From assembly GCF_030253575.1 (NCBI RefSeq), contig NC_080557.1, positions 37,482,001 to 37,546,000 on the forward strand: a DNA stretch of 64,000 nt. The letters are read 5' to 3'. This document shows positions 12,701-23,537 of this stretch, piece by piece (position 1 is the stretch's first letter; every line of letters starts with the position of its first letter). The notes below the pieces were generated by a model. It saw only the letters and a program-made list of their open reading frames with translations. It had not been told where the DNA came from and searched no databases. This DNA comes from Rhododendron vialii (Eukaryota; Streptophyta; Magnoliopsida; Ericales; Ericaceae). The position numbers and the translations under genes were made by a program.

Positions 12701-15700
12701 TGCAAAGGTATGAAAAAGCTCATGAAAATTTAGCGCTATTGTTCCTTTCATTCACCTTGCACTTTCAGTTATTAATCTTGTCTGTTTTTTTTTTTGTAGC
12801 TTGGAGGGATAAACTCATTGTTGGCCATAGAGATAGAGCCTTTCCTTGGTGAGCCCCCGATAAATTCTTGGGTGCCCCTAATAAAAGATACTCCAACCAT
12901 GATTTTGGGGATGGACGTCTCTCATGGGCCTTCCGGATCGAATACTCCATCGATAGCTTCGGTAATTTGATGTGATAACTTCCTCGCAAGATTGACGTGA
13001 ATCACTTTGTAAAATTGTGTGTTGTGTACTCCCTCCCTCCCTCCCTTGTTTGTTCATTTCGGGACTTCCAAATTTTGAATTCATTAAATGTATGTCCACT
13101 AAAAAGTTAGATTTTCCTTTTCAACATTGCCATAAACCACCACTTTTAAAACACTTTTGGAAATTCAAACACTGTTTTCATTGGCTTTCCAAATAAGGGA
13201 TGGAGTAGTAATTATTTTGCTTCCCATCCAACGTGATGATTGTTTTAGGTTGTTGGATCTCTATCTTGGCCACTGATATCAAGGTATCGAGCAGCTGTAC
13301 GAACACAATCACCGAAAGTGGAAATGATTGAATCTTTGTTTAAACCATTAGCAAATGGAGGTGATGATGGTATTATGAGGTACTTGAAACGTAATGGAGT
13401 TTCCCGGTAGTATAAATTGAACTTATAACACAGACATGGAATCCAAGATCCATCTTTCTCCTTAAGAAGTATGTTTGCTCACTTCCATGCAGGGAACTAT
13501 TGATGGATTTCTATCTAACTAGCGCAGAACACAAACCAGCTCAGATAATCTTATTCAGGTATCCCTGTGAAGTTACTGTAAATCCATTGATATTCATATA
13601 GTTTCTGTCAGTTTTATGGAGGGCAAACGATTTTGTCGCGAGAAAGTTATGCGATTATATCCAGTTCCTGTATTTTCTTCTTTTCTCTGATTCACATTGA
13701 AAAATGTGAATGCTTGGCTTCATCATGCAACTTTTGTTTATAGTCTTGTGAGATATCAAAGTAACTTCAAGAAATATGATAATTTCATTCCATGTTGTCC
13801 TCTTCTACTTACCATTTTAACTCAATAATCTGGAAGCCTTTTCCATCTATCTGGTTTTTTCTCCCCAATTCTGCATTGGCCTTGCCCATGCTTGGATTTT
13901 AAGTTAAAATGTTAGTCAACTTTGCTGCATTTATTTGTTTTCCTTTTCTTTTTTCATTTTCGTATTTTTGTTGTACAACCCAACCTTGAGAGTAAAGTAC
14001 CAAGTGTTAAAGCATTCCATTTTATAGCATTTAGTTTTGAATCCTGTGTTGAACTCCTCAAGACAAGATGCATTAAGTATATTTAGGAGTATTCTTTTCT
14101 TAGGAACATGTTTATTGACTGTGTGATTTCATCAAGTTTTGCAACTCATTACCTCATGATTCTTTGCCTTGCTGAGCAATACCTTAATTTCTTCTAGGGA
14201 TGGAGTGAGCGAATCACAATTTAATCAAGTGTTGACCGGCGAGCTGGATGATATCATAAAGGTTCTTTCTTTTCTTTTCTATTTTATCTTACTATTTTGA
14301 CTTGAATGATTTCTATTTTGGCCTGTTACAATTTTCTTTTCCAAATGTCGACACAAGAGACTATCTAGTATCCCCACACCTGGCCCTGGTGCGGCTCTCA
14401 TGGATTGCAGTGAATTTACAACAGATGTCTAAGGAATTTGTTTGTTTGGTGCTTCATTTGTTATCCGGCATGGATTAGGACTATAGGCGACTTTAGGCTC
14501 TGCTAACAGTGATAGGACCTTTCTTTGCTTGGATCATGGATTTGTGGAGGGGTTTTTATGGAAGTGAAAATGATAAAGAAACCAAACAAAAACAAGAACC
14601 AAATTCACAGTTCACTGTCTTGTTACCTTTCTGTTTAACTTTTCCACCATGTCTAGAAATCACTTCTCAGATCCATTATCCGAAAGCAACCTTAATGTTT
14701 TCAGTTTTATGTTTCTCACTTTGAGGTTACCGTAGGCCTACAAGCATCTCGGTAAAGGTGACATTCCCAAGTTCACGGTGATTGTGGCTCAAAAGAGACA
14801 CCACACAAAGCTATTTCAAGAACGTGGCTCAAAAAACGTACCTCCTGGTCTGTTTCTTTGTAGCATTTGTTTGGTTAAATTCGTTTACCTAATCTAAGCT
14901 GCTTTACACCAATGTCACTCTCTACAGCATACGCAATCATGTCAACTAGTATTATTTGCAGGTACAATTGTTGACACAAAAATTGTGCATCCGAGGAGCT
15001 ATGATTTTTACATGTGTGCTCATGCAGGGATGATAGTAAGCTACTACCTTTTATTCATTTCAATTGTATAACATGCCCGCAATTTGGTCCAATTAACCAT
15101 GTTTCCTGTGTCATGATCATAATTTGGTTTTTAGAATACCGAGGGAAATTACCGTGCTTTAGAATCTTCTATTTACCTTTGAATTCCAAAATGTGGAATC
15201 AACTCAAGTCATCCATATAGGCCATCTTAATCAATGTTGTTATGTTACTTGTGTATTTGTTTTTTGAATTTTTTCCCCAAACAACAACTTGAGATCAATC
15301 TTTCCTATATTTCCTCGGTAACCTTTACTTTCTTTCCTGCCCTTTTCTAATCAATTTTTTGCTTTTTCTTTTTTTGTTGGTTTCAAATGAAAGGGAACTT
15401 CACGGCCTGCACACTATCATGTCTTGCTTGATGAGATTGGTTTCTCTCCTGATCAGCTGCAGGATTTCGTCCACTCGTTGTCATACATGTAAGCTTTCAA
15501 CCAATCCCTTTTTTCCTTCCTAAGTTGTTTCTGCAGTTTTAACTTCTGATCAGCCCTATTTATTCATCTTTGCCCTATCCAGATACCAAAGGAGCACTAC
15601 TGCAATCTCAATTGGTATGTTCCCCTCGTTAGAACTTGCGTTTTTCGTTCTTTCCTTTTGTAAAATGGAACTTCAAAACCTACTTTGGCCTCTCTTTTTT

Positions 15701-15865
15701 CTAGTTGCACCTGTCAAATATGCACACCATGCTGCCAAACAAATGGGGCAATTCGTCAACTTTGAGGATTCCTCCGGATCGCCTTCAGAACGAAAAGGAA
15801 GTCCAGCTGCTCCCAAGCTTCCGAGATTGCACAAGGATGTTGCGCGTTCTATGTTCTTTTGCTGA
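9721..15865 (+). CDS. AGO6: ARGONAUTE protein of the AGO4/6/9 clade, AGO6-like, intact
   Basis: Twenty-two exons join in phase into a 905-residue protein: 9721-9930, 10012-10217, 10327-10536, 10628-10764, 10874-10974, 11059-11156, 11240-11408, 11506-11622, 11698-11805, 11947-12009, 12129-12242, 12331-12499, 12589-12707, 12800-12961, 13249-13379, 13493-13558, 14198-14261, 14736-14847, 14962-15035, 15394-15488, 15583-15614, 15705-15865. AGO4-clade proteins bind 24-nt siRNAs and direct RNA-directed DNA methylation in the nucleus. ArgoN, PAZ (about 255-380), MID and PIWI follow in order. The catalytic residues are present: D646 in GMDVSHG, E686 in SPKVEMIE, D728 in RDGVSE, H860 in VKYAHH; the spacing D646-D728-H860 (82 and 132) equals that recalled for AGO4. 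The C-terminus RSMFFC is typical. Wording in exons 3-9 is closer to AGO6 than AGO4. Intron 3 has a GC donor. The 5'UTR is not defined; ATG 9721 is the first in frame before the N domain. Confidence 0.93.
10537..10627 (+). other. Intron 3 of the AGO6-like gene with non-canonical GC-AG ends
   Basis: Exon 3 must end after ...TCTGACAG at 10536 for the conserved junction ASDR/GCLLVRQSF to read through. The next two bases are GC, and the acceptor at 10626-10627 is AG. No GT nearby keeps frame. GC-AG introns are a known minor class in plants. Confidence 0.7.
13029..13205. mobile_element. Stowaway-type MITE in AGO6-like intron 14
   Basis: A 177-bp segment begins CTCCCTCCCTCCCTCCC and ends AAGGGATGGAG, flanked by TA on both sides (13027-13028 and 13206-13207). 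Short inverted ends of CTCCCTCC type with a TA duplication are diagnostic of Stowaway (Tc1/mariner) MITEs. It lies wholly within the intron, so the coding frame is unaffected. Confidence 0.7.
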
Positions 15866-16455
15866 GCTGGTGACTAATTCTTTTGCCAGCATGCATACTG
15901 GTTCATGGTGTCTCACTGGTGACCATAAGCATGTTATCTGGGACATAAGAAATACATATCGCAAGCAACTAAAGATTATGTTTTGAACCGTGTTCAGTCG
16001 ATAGCATTTAGTACTCAGAGAAGGGAAAAAAATTCTGAGTTTATACTGTTAGACATTTTATACCTTCGCCCAGGTTTTCGTTTCGCGGTTAAATGGTCCA
16101 TGGAGGGAAACCTATACCAGAAATGGATCCCTTTTAGATAATCTGTGTTCAAGAATTTCTGTTTGGGGGTTTTATATTCTATTTAACGTGTTTTGTTCTT
16201 TCATCTTGACTAATTGCATTGCTCTGATTTTTTTTCGAAAGGCGAAGTTAGTTTATTAAGATGATTAGTCCGGTAATAAGTTTTTTTGATAGTTACAGAC
16301 CAACAAGTTGTTAGTATGACTTGCTCACACAAGGTCTGAAAGCTTTTCAGTCAAGACCGAAATCTGTCAGTTATTCGTCAAATTTTCATTTATTCAGGAT
16401 TAGCCTGGGGTATATAGCTCGGAGACGTAGAAGTAGGACAAAAGCATTCATTGCA
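15866..16455. other. AGO6-like 3' flank; nothing else seen
   Basis: Probable 3'UTR and downstream DNA of the AGO6-like gene, then unrecognised AT-rich sequence up to the plastid insert. No ORF is supported. Confidence 0.4.
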
Positions 16456-16635
16456 TCAGGTGAGTAACGCCTAAGAACCTGCTCTTTAGGAAAGAACAAG
16501 AGCCGCAAACGGCTGCTAATACACCATAGGTTGAGGAGCAAAACCAGGAAAACGTCCGAGGGGCTTGCTCTGATTAGCCACATTGGGACTGAGACACGGC
16601 CCAGAATCCTACCGGAGGCAGTAGCGGGGAATTTT
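16456..16635 (+). pseudogene. Nuclear plastid insert: partial 16S rRNA gene
   Basis: Reading from GGTGAGTAACGC through AAGAACCTGC, GCAAACGGCTGCTAATAC, TTGAGGAGCAAAA and CTGATTAGC, then CACATTGGGACTGAGACACG and GGAGGCAGTAGCGGGGAATTTT, the segment follows plastid 16S rRNA around positions 100-360, with many substitutions. A block of about 60-70 nt normally lying between GATTAGC and the later GATCAGC is missing. It cannot be a functional rRNA gene. Surrounding DNA at 16380-16455 and after 16635 was not recognised as plastid. Confidence 0.85.
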
Positions 16636-16845
16636 ATACAAACGGGCAATTCTGTTGCCCATTCTTGTTCTTTTTTAGAGTTTTAGTCTTATTTTTGAAC
16701 TCTTTAATTCTTTTAGCCTCTCCAGTCTATATGATATCACCATCACTCTAATCAACATGACCACAAAGTGGACTTGATTATGTTACTCTTTCATTACTTG
16801 AATATGACAATGTATCCGACACGTGCAATTGGACATTAAGCTAGC

Positions 16846-17161
16846 CAGGACTGATGAAGGAACCGAACGAGCTCAACAGTTAATTGTTTAATAAGTTTGC
16901 TTTAAAACCATAATGAGCTTTGAGAATCTATTCAAGCGTAGTTTATTTATGAGATGAAGCGATCTCAAACGAGCTTTAATCGAGCCAATCATGAATTGAT
17001 CTCGAGTAGCTTGAATTTTTTGAACATTGCAAGTCGAACAAGCCGAATAGTTACTTGTTTCATCTTGGTGTGAAAGCTTAACGATCTTCAAAAAATATTC
17101 AAGCTCGGTTTGTTGCATTAAACGAGCGAACGTGAGTGGTTTGGTTCGTTTAACAGTCCTA
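16846..17161. mobile_element. hAT-type non-autonomous element
   Basis: A 316-bp element has inverted ends CAGGACTGATGAAGGAACC at the left and, at the right, the reverse complement TAGGACTGTTAAACGAACC. The flanks are AAGCTAGC (16838-16845) and AAACTAGT (17162-17169), a decayed 8-bp target duplication as expected for hAT. The interior has repeated CGAGCTTG/AACGAGC motifs common in this plant repeat family. No ORF. Confidence 0.7.
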
Positions 17162-17454
17162 AAACTAGTTAGTAAACATGTTTAGCCATATGAGTTTAGC
17201 ATAAAACCACGCATGGAACTCAAGTAGACTTGCTTTATTTCATGCTGTAAACACCATTTCCCCTTGCAAAAATAAGAATAATAAGCCTCAGAGAGGCAAG
17301 TATATTGTAGGAAAAATCAGGCCTTTCATTGGCCACACACAGGTTTTTAGGGGGAGAATATACTAACACGATCCAATAATTTCCAATTAACAAGTCTATT
17401 TCTAAAATTTTGTAAAGAATAGATACATTTAAAAGAAGAAAAAAAACCCCATTG

Positions 17455-17722
17455 ATACCTAGACTTTTGCATGCCACAAGCTGATTCGTTGATGAAGCTC
17501 CTGATTGGCTTGCCAAAACCATTAACAAGAACCTTTTGCCCGTTCTTGGATTTTCATATCCCTCCGGAGATTTTTCTCAATTTTCTTTATCGTGATGCCT
17601 GTCCGAGGGTTTGTAGCCAACGATACAAAAAAGAAAGTAGAAATTCCAATACCTTCTGTTACTCCCCTGCTGGAGTCATTTTTAGCCCTCTCCATGATGT
17701 TGTGAGACAATGGGGATGGTGA
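17455..17722 (+). pseudogene. Possible LINE RNase H tail fragment
   Basis: In one frame the DNA around 17490-17515 gives DEAPDWLAK, reminiscent of the ADxLAK end of a LINE-type RNase H, and the frame starting at 17471 continues with PFLDFHIPPEIFLNFLYRDA. This is suggestive of a retroelement scrap but too short to be sure; it may be chance. Confidence 0.25.
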
Positions 17723-17787
17723 AAAAGTTGAAAGAAGACCAAATAACCAGATAAGTTCTTATCTAATGACGAGAATTGCCATTGACA

Positions 17788-17827
17788 TGCTCTCAAAGGT
17801 GTTGGTGTCGCAACACCTTTGAGAGCA
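17788..17827. repeat. Perfect 17-bp stem hairpin
   Basis: TGCTCTCAAAGGTGTTG (17788-17804) and its exact reverse complement (17811-17827) surround the 6-base loop GTGTCG. No T run follows and no element boundary was recognised. Confidence 0.85.
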
Positions 17828-19220
17828 AAGAAAGAACAAAAAAGTAAAGGATATAACTACTACAAACAGATGGATGTGTCATTCACCACTAATACACTTA
17901 TTTCATTCGCATAATACAACTTTGATATAAAGGTCAAGTGTGCGATAGTTGTTCATGCACTCTGGCCATCTGCACAATTTGTCATAACTTAGGCCAAAGG
18001 AGCAATTTCAAAAAACTCACTCAAACCATAAGAGTGACAAAAAGTTCGAAGAGAACAAGTAACGCATCTCCATTTTGACCTTTCTGGGCATGTCTCTGGC
18101 TCCAATCATGTGAAAACATAAGGAAGCACATCCATGTCACTATGAATTACACTTTGCATTTTTGTCTTATAGCATTGGATCAAGTCCAGGATTCGGCTGC
18201 TCATCAACTCTGTTAAAAGAGAACACAATTAAATGCAAGTATAAAAGTCAGCAAGCAGACTAGAAAGTATGCAGTCAAAAGCTAGGAAAAGGACAATTCA
18301 ATGCTCAATGCCCATAAGGGCAACATTGTCTGCTGTTGAGCTCAGTGATCAGAGTCGCTCGTCAACTACCCTGCCAAACAGATAATCAAGGCCAATTATC
18401 CATTTGTAGCCACATGATGAGATCGCGAATAAACTGCCCTTTTTCTTAGGACAAAACGTAAACGGTCATGTGACTACCAATGTTCAATCAATTGGATTTC
18501 TTGTATGGATGGTCTGCTCAATAGCTAGGCAAGATGAACAGTTTGGCCCATAGAAGAGGGCCTAGAGTGGACTCACAAATCCGGGACAGCATAAACTGCT
18601 TCCTTATCAGCATAGCAGACTGCCAGCAACCCTTTTAGCAGCACAAATGGTTCTGAATGTCATGCCCAAGTGATCAATAATTCTACTTTTTTGGAAGTCA
18701 TTAAATAATACTTCACCATCAAGATGCTTCATTTCTGTTATATTTGCTAATTTTCAAATCATTCTTCAAGTGCCACATGGTTAGTACTTTGTATGCCTAG
18801 TTATCCAACCACAGAGTGCAATACATAACAGTGGTACAGACCCTTTTAAATTTTAAATGTTAGAAGAAACTACAGAACCCTAACTTCACCCCAACCCATC
18901 ACCAAGGGTACCAACTTTTTCCATAGTTGACGTCATAACATATGATTGTAGCTATACAACCGTTGTGCCAATTGTCACAGTTGTGGTATGGACCTTACAT
19001 GGGCTACTAAACCCTTGCCATTGTGAAATTAGATTCCTACTCATCAATAATGCAATGCAGTGATAATAACCTACTATTCATCCGAGAAAGGGGCATAGAA
19101 AAAAAGTTTATCCGGGTGGCTAAACTCTTAAAGCCTGGTTGATATATTTAACTAACAATCGATAAGAATTTGTCTTAAGTGTCCTAATTTCATCTTCTTG
19201 CTAGGTGGAGAGACCATTAA
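17828..19220. other. Non-coding, no gene recognised
   Basis: AT-rich DNA with no supported gene. On the - strand, short exon-like pieces follow intron-acceptor-like sequences near 18215 (reading VDEQPNPGLDPML and a stop) and near 18370, but they could not be linked to a family or to each other. Confidence 0.35.
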
Positions 19221-19678
19221 GGTGGTGTTTCTCCTACTTTTTTTGGGAGTTTTTTGGGCATTTTGAGTTGTCTTTGTTCAAATTTCTCTTTTTTCAGTCT
19301 TGTGTTATACTTTTGTGGATTATTGGTTCGTCTCGTTAAGACGAATCGGAAAAGTTAAACATCTCTCTCCGTTTGGTTTAACATTCTGAGAGTTACTTTT
19401 AACTTTCGGCACAGTTTTCAATAAATCTTTCTCTCTATCTCTCTCCACTCATTAACACTTCAACTCTCAAAATAACTTTCAAAAATGTAAACCAAACAAA
19501 GCCAATTTATGACTTTTACCCAAATATTTTTGAAAATATCAACCATCCAAGACAAAGCCCAAAAGCTCAATTCCTCTCGTCGAGACGAATAAATAATCCA
19601 CAAAAGTTTGGTACAAAACTAATAAACGCGAAATTTTTTGAATGACAAAATGCCCAAAAAGCTAAGAGAAACATCACC
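19221..19678. mobile_element. Tourist/PIF-Harbinger-type MITE
   Basis: A 458-bp element with ends GGTGGTGTTTCTC and GAGAAACATCACC in inverted orientation, flanked by TAA on both sides (19218-19220 and 19679-19681). The interior carries TTCGTCTCGTTAAGACGAA and its variants. A partial relative lies at about 55795-55938. Confidence 0.75.
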
Positions 19679-19968
19679 TAAAGCTGCTCTTGAGAATCTT
19701 TGCATAAACATATTTTTCATTTACCCCCAAACTTTAGCGTCATGACTTTCCTGCCCTCTATCATCCTTCTTTAAGAAGTATTGTGTTAGATTTTCATACG
19801 CATCGTGTTCTACTTTAGGGGAAGTATCCCGTGGTCTAGCGATGGGTAAGGACAAGCATTTAGCAGGAGAAAACTCATGCAACTGATGGAGAACATCCAT
19901 AGAAAAATTTGTACACGTACTGTTACGCATATATTTTCCCTTCCTTGCCTACCAAATGTTTCACATAC

Positions 19969-20892
19969 CTTTGCATCACTTTAAGTGTTCCAGTGCCTAT
20001 CTGCATTGGTATGCCCATAATGATGCATTCACTAACTCCTTCAATCTTGTCATCTCTCCCATTCACAGAAGCATTGAAAAGGTGATCAGCTGTCTTCTCA
20101 AATGAAGCCAACATCAGTACACTCTCTTTCATTTTCTGAATCCCATATCTAGTGATTCCGAGAACTTCACCCTGATACAATTGCCATCAACAAAAACGAA
20201 TATACATTTATTTCCTCAGAATAAACGTCTAGACTACAGACCCCAATTTAATGTCATGGGATTAGTACCAAAAAAGTAAGAAAAGATAGCTTTCCAAGGA
20301 AAAAATTACACACCTTAAATGTCATGAGATCTGCCAAAAGCATCATATGTCGTAGATCTATGGTCATTCCATGACTTGCCATCGTGTATTTTATCTCTTC
20401 AATTATACACCTTCTTGCAGCTTCAATTCCGATGACTTGCTGCACTTCCATAACATGATTACTGGTCGTTTTACGCCCATTAATTCCTTCAGTGCCCATG
20501 CAGTAATGCTACACACACAGATTTTGTGCACAGATTTTGTGTGGGGCCCACTACGGGTCCCACAAAAATAATCTGAGCCGTTCATTAAATGTAAAACATT
20601 TTTTCAAGGGCCCTTGCAAAAAATCAGCTCAATCTGATACTCATAGATGCTTGATTCAATCATTTAACTTTTCATTCGAATCTCAGGATAATGAAAAGTT
20701 AAATGATTGAATCAAAGACTTATAGATATCGGATTGAGCTGATATTTGGCGGGGGCCCTTGAAAAAACGTTTTACATTTAATGAACGGATCGGATTATTT
20801 GTATGGAACCTGTAGTGGGCCCCACAAAAAATCTGTGCACAAAATCTGTGTGGGTAGCATTACTGGTGCCCATGACATCTTGAAGTCCTGTG
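19969..20892 (-). pseudogene. NRPC1: RNA polymerase III largest subunit (NRPC1) C-terminal relic
   Basis: Two - strand exons match the C-terminal part of the Pol III largest subunit, the catalytic clamp and jaw protein that transcribes tRNA and 5S genes. The first reads [20 protein letters not shown], then [20 protein letters not shown], then [20 protein letters not shown] and TFK, ending at 20314 with a GT donor. The second (20171 down to 19969) reads [20 protein letters not shown], then [20 protein letters not shown], then [20 protein letters not shown] and VMQR, with a GT donor. A 365-bp MITE plus 9-bp duplication splits the first exon at codons for MGT, which adds stops and shifts frame. 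Upstream exons are absent. The open ORF at 19721-19930 on the same strand was not identifiable as its last exon. Without the MITE the exons are intact, so loss looks fairly recent. Confidence 0.9.
20501..20865. mobile_element. Mutator-type foldback MITE inserted in an NRPC1 exon
   Basis: A 365-bp element whose two halves are near-complete inverted copies. Ends are CAGTAATGCTAC at the left and the matching inverted AGCATTACTG at the right. Both flanks carry the 9-bp GTGCCCATG (20492-20500 and 20866-20874), as expected for Mutator-like insertion. It belongs to the same family as 45437-45830, sharing the GTGCACAGATTxTGT ends and GAGCCGTTCATTAAATGTAA inner sequence. Confidence 0.92.
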
Positions 20893-21110
20893 CTGAAAGA
20901 AACATGACATATACTAAGGTCCAAAACACTTTTATCTGGAGGACTGGAACTAGGGGTACAAATCTTTTAGCAAATCTTTTATCTGGATCGAAACTTCGGA
21001 GCTAAATCTTTTAGCAAATTTTTTCCCAACACACCTATATACACACCCACACATGTGTGTGGGTGTATATATGGGTGTATGTTTTAGGTGTGGTCCTAGA
21101 ATAATTGACT
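20893..21110. other. Spacer with GT/CA-rich imperfect palindrome
   Basis: Remaining intron DNA of the NRPC1 relic runs into ATATACACACCCACACATGT and then GTGTGGGTGTATATATGGG around 21035-21080, an imperfect palindrome. No gene. Confidence 0.4.
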
Positions 21111-21118
21111 TTAAAATT

Positions 21119-22196
21119 GGGCCGAGCTAATTGCAACCACAATTTTTCTATACGTAGCCTATTCTAAAATTAATCACTTTCGGACAAAAATGCCCTTAAA
21201 AAAATGAACAAAAATACCCCTACTATTATTAAGTACAACCACAAACATCCACTCCACCCCACCCCACCAATCATCTTCCTCCCTCCATCCCACCTCCCCC
21301 ATAACCAAAACCTCCACCTCCCACATTCCACCATCAACCAGCAACACAACACAACACCACTCCTCCCAGTCTACCTCCCTCTGGCCCACCCACGATCGGC
21401 GAGGTGATTCCTACTTCCGAAAAACCCGACCCCCGCTCTGGCAAGATCCCCTCAATTTCCTTTAGTATTTTGAGGTCTTCGAAGGATTCTTTCATTCTGG
21501 TAGGTGACCTCTCCGACCCTGACCTCATCTTCTTCAACCGCCTCCAGCTTGGTCATTCTCTGTAAAGCGCATTCCGTACATGCGCAATTAACATCGCGCA
21601 TTTTGGTAATGCACGATGGACTGATTTTCAAGTATGAATCTATTTCTAAAACGATTCGAAAATCAAAACCTAAATATGTCTAAGATTTTCAGGTATTAGA
21701 ATTCGAATTTTGTAATTATTTTTGAGTTTTAAAACCTAAAATTCTCTAAAGTTTTCCGAGAATTTGTATCCAACTATGTCGGTTTGTGTCTGGAAAAAAT
21801 TTGAAGGAGGTGGTGTTACTATATAAAGGAGGCGGTGATGGCAAGTCTGGTTGGTGGTGGTTTGAGGTTTTGCTTTATCTGGTTTATTAGAGTTTTGATT
21901 TTACTGGTTTTCTAATAGGGTTTGGAGTTTCGAACATAGATTGGAGTCTAGTTTCGAATCCAATTTGGTGGTGGAGGCGGTGATTATGGAGGTGGTGGTG
22001 GTGGTGGTGGGTGAGGCGGTGGTGGTGGTGTTAAGTAGAAGAGAAAATAGGAGAGAGAGAAGGGGCAAAAGGGAGGGTATTTTGGGAAGTTCATGGATAT
22101 TTGTTAAGTTGTATATAGGAAATTGTTATAAGATTTGTGGGTTAGGCTTAGAACATGCTAAGTATAGAAAATTTGTGGTTGCAAATAGCTCAGCCC
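21119..22196. mobile_element. 1.1-kb TIR transposon, non-autonomous
   Basis: Inverted ends of about 50 bp: GGGCCGAGCTAATTGCAACC at the left and, inverted at the right, GGGCTGAGCTATTTGCAACC, continuing into CTATACxTAGC on both sides. Flanks are TTAAAATT at 21111-21118 and 22197-22204, an 8-bp duplication. Long ends and this duplication length suggest a Mutator-like or hAT-like element. The interior has Pro-rich, GGT-repeat and acidic ORF-like stretches but no transposase motif. Confidence 0.75.
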
Positions 22197-22453
22197 TTAA
22201 AATTTTCCTTCTCCCTTCCATACCATTCCAATGGTCGTGTAGGGCGCACCTCGGGATCCGAGTCATTCAATAAGCTTAAAATAATTGTTTTAGTTGTCTC
22301 GTATAAAATCCACAAATTAGATAAGATCTTGTTTTGCTAAGGTTCTTATGCATCAAATTTAACATCCTTTGAGCATCTTCAATCCATCTCAATTTTTTCA
22401 AAATGTGAAATGGATGTGACATATTGAAGAGAGATTCTGTGACTTATCTCATA

Positions 22454-22665
22454 CTCTCTCAGTCCCATAATGTTTGTCCGGTCCCCAAAACGAAAACGTA
22501 AAAATAATACAATTTTTGCAAGAAGAATTTAAATTTTTTCAACAATTCACTAGATATCAATGAGTTCTTTTAATTTATGAAAAATATTTGGATTTTTACG
22601 AAAGAAATGCATTATTTTTTAGTCCTTGTTTTGCGGACTGAACAAACATTTTGGGACGGAGGTAG
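22454..22665. mobile_element. Stowaway-type MITE
   Basis: A 212-bp element with ends CTCTCTCAGTCCCATAATG and CATTTTGGGACGGAGGTAG in inverted orientation, flanked by TA on both sides (22452-22453 and 22666-22667). The ends resemble the canonical CTCCCTCCGTCCC Stowaway terminus. Confidence 0.8.
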
Positions 22666-22850
22666 TATTTTCTGTACTTTTTATACTTTTTGTGAGAATT
22701 TTGAAGAACTCATCGTCGTTTTTTTTTAAAGATGTGGTCTTTAAATATGAATATCACAGTTTCATTCTGGAGACGAAATCTCTAAAAAGAACAATGAGTT
22801 CCTCTGTAATTCTTCAAAAAGTGAAAAAAAAATAGATTACTATAAAATAT

Positions 22851-23174
22851 GGGCGCTGCTATTCGCAGCCCTCTATTTACTCTCATAGCCCATTAAAAAT
22901 TTTCAATTATACTCAACAGTTAGTTACCGAAATTAAGATATATTTTCAGCATCCAATTACCAAAATATAATATTTTTTTCAACAGATGTTTACCGAAAAC
23001 GCATGTTCGGCAGTTGTTTACTGAAAGTTGAACATATTTTCGACATGTAGTTACCGAAATATAATCTTGTTTTCAACAGCAATTTACCGAAATGTTATTT
23101 ATGATTTTCAACAATCATTTACCGAAATTTAGTGGGCTACGGGAGTAAATAGAGGATTGCGAATAGCGGCGCCC
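22851..23174. mobile_element. TIR MITE carrying internal tandem repeats
   Basis: A 324-bp element with inverted ends GGGCGCTGCTATTCGCAGCC and its partner GGATTGCGAATAGCGGCGCC(C). The flanks both read TAAAATAT (22843-22850 and 23175-23182), an 8-bp duplication. Inside are about six degenerate repeats of a unit of the form TTTTCAACAxxxATTTACCGAAAT, about 40-50 bp each. Confidence 0.85.
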
Positions 23175-23395
23175 TAAAATATTTGTCCATATATTGCATC
23201 CATTCTCCATCAGGGCAGGTCAGTGTAATTTACCCGAAAATTATTGACACTAGATAGATTTTTTCCCAAGTTTGTTTGTGAGTTAAACATGTAATCTTCA
23301 AAACTCAGAGGGTCAAAACCTGCAAATTGTAATTACCCCTAAATACGCTCCAACCCTAATTTGTTATTCATCGGCCGCGGCTCCGCCAACAAGAA

Positions 23396-23433
<38 letters not shown>
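23396..23433. repeat. CT microsatellite in a putative 5'UTR
   Basis: An unbroken run of CT dinucleotides lies about 105 bp upstream of the 23538 start codon. Pyrimidine-rich CT tracts are common in plant 5'UTRs. Confidence 0.8.
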
Positions 23434-23439
<6 letters not shown>

Positions 23440-23537
23440 GTGTGTTCGTCTCCTCTCTCTAGACGATCTGCTCGTTGATTTTTTGGGGTCCCGGAGCGGT
23501 TGCTTTACAGGCTTCTACCCTGTACCACTGTACTACT

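Noticed and set aside
16456-16635. A functional rRNA gene
   Set aside because: Only a small part of 16S is present and it is diverged and internally deleted.
21170-21407. Trp/Gly-rich and Pro-rich overlapping ORFs
   Set aside because: They arise from a compositionally biased stretch inside a transposon.
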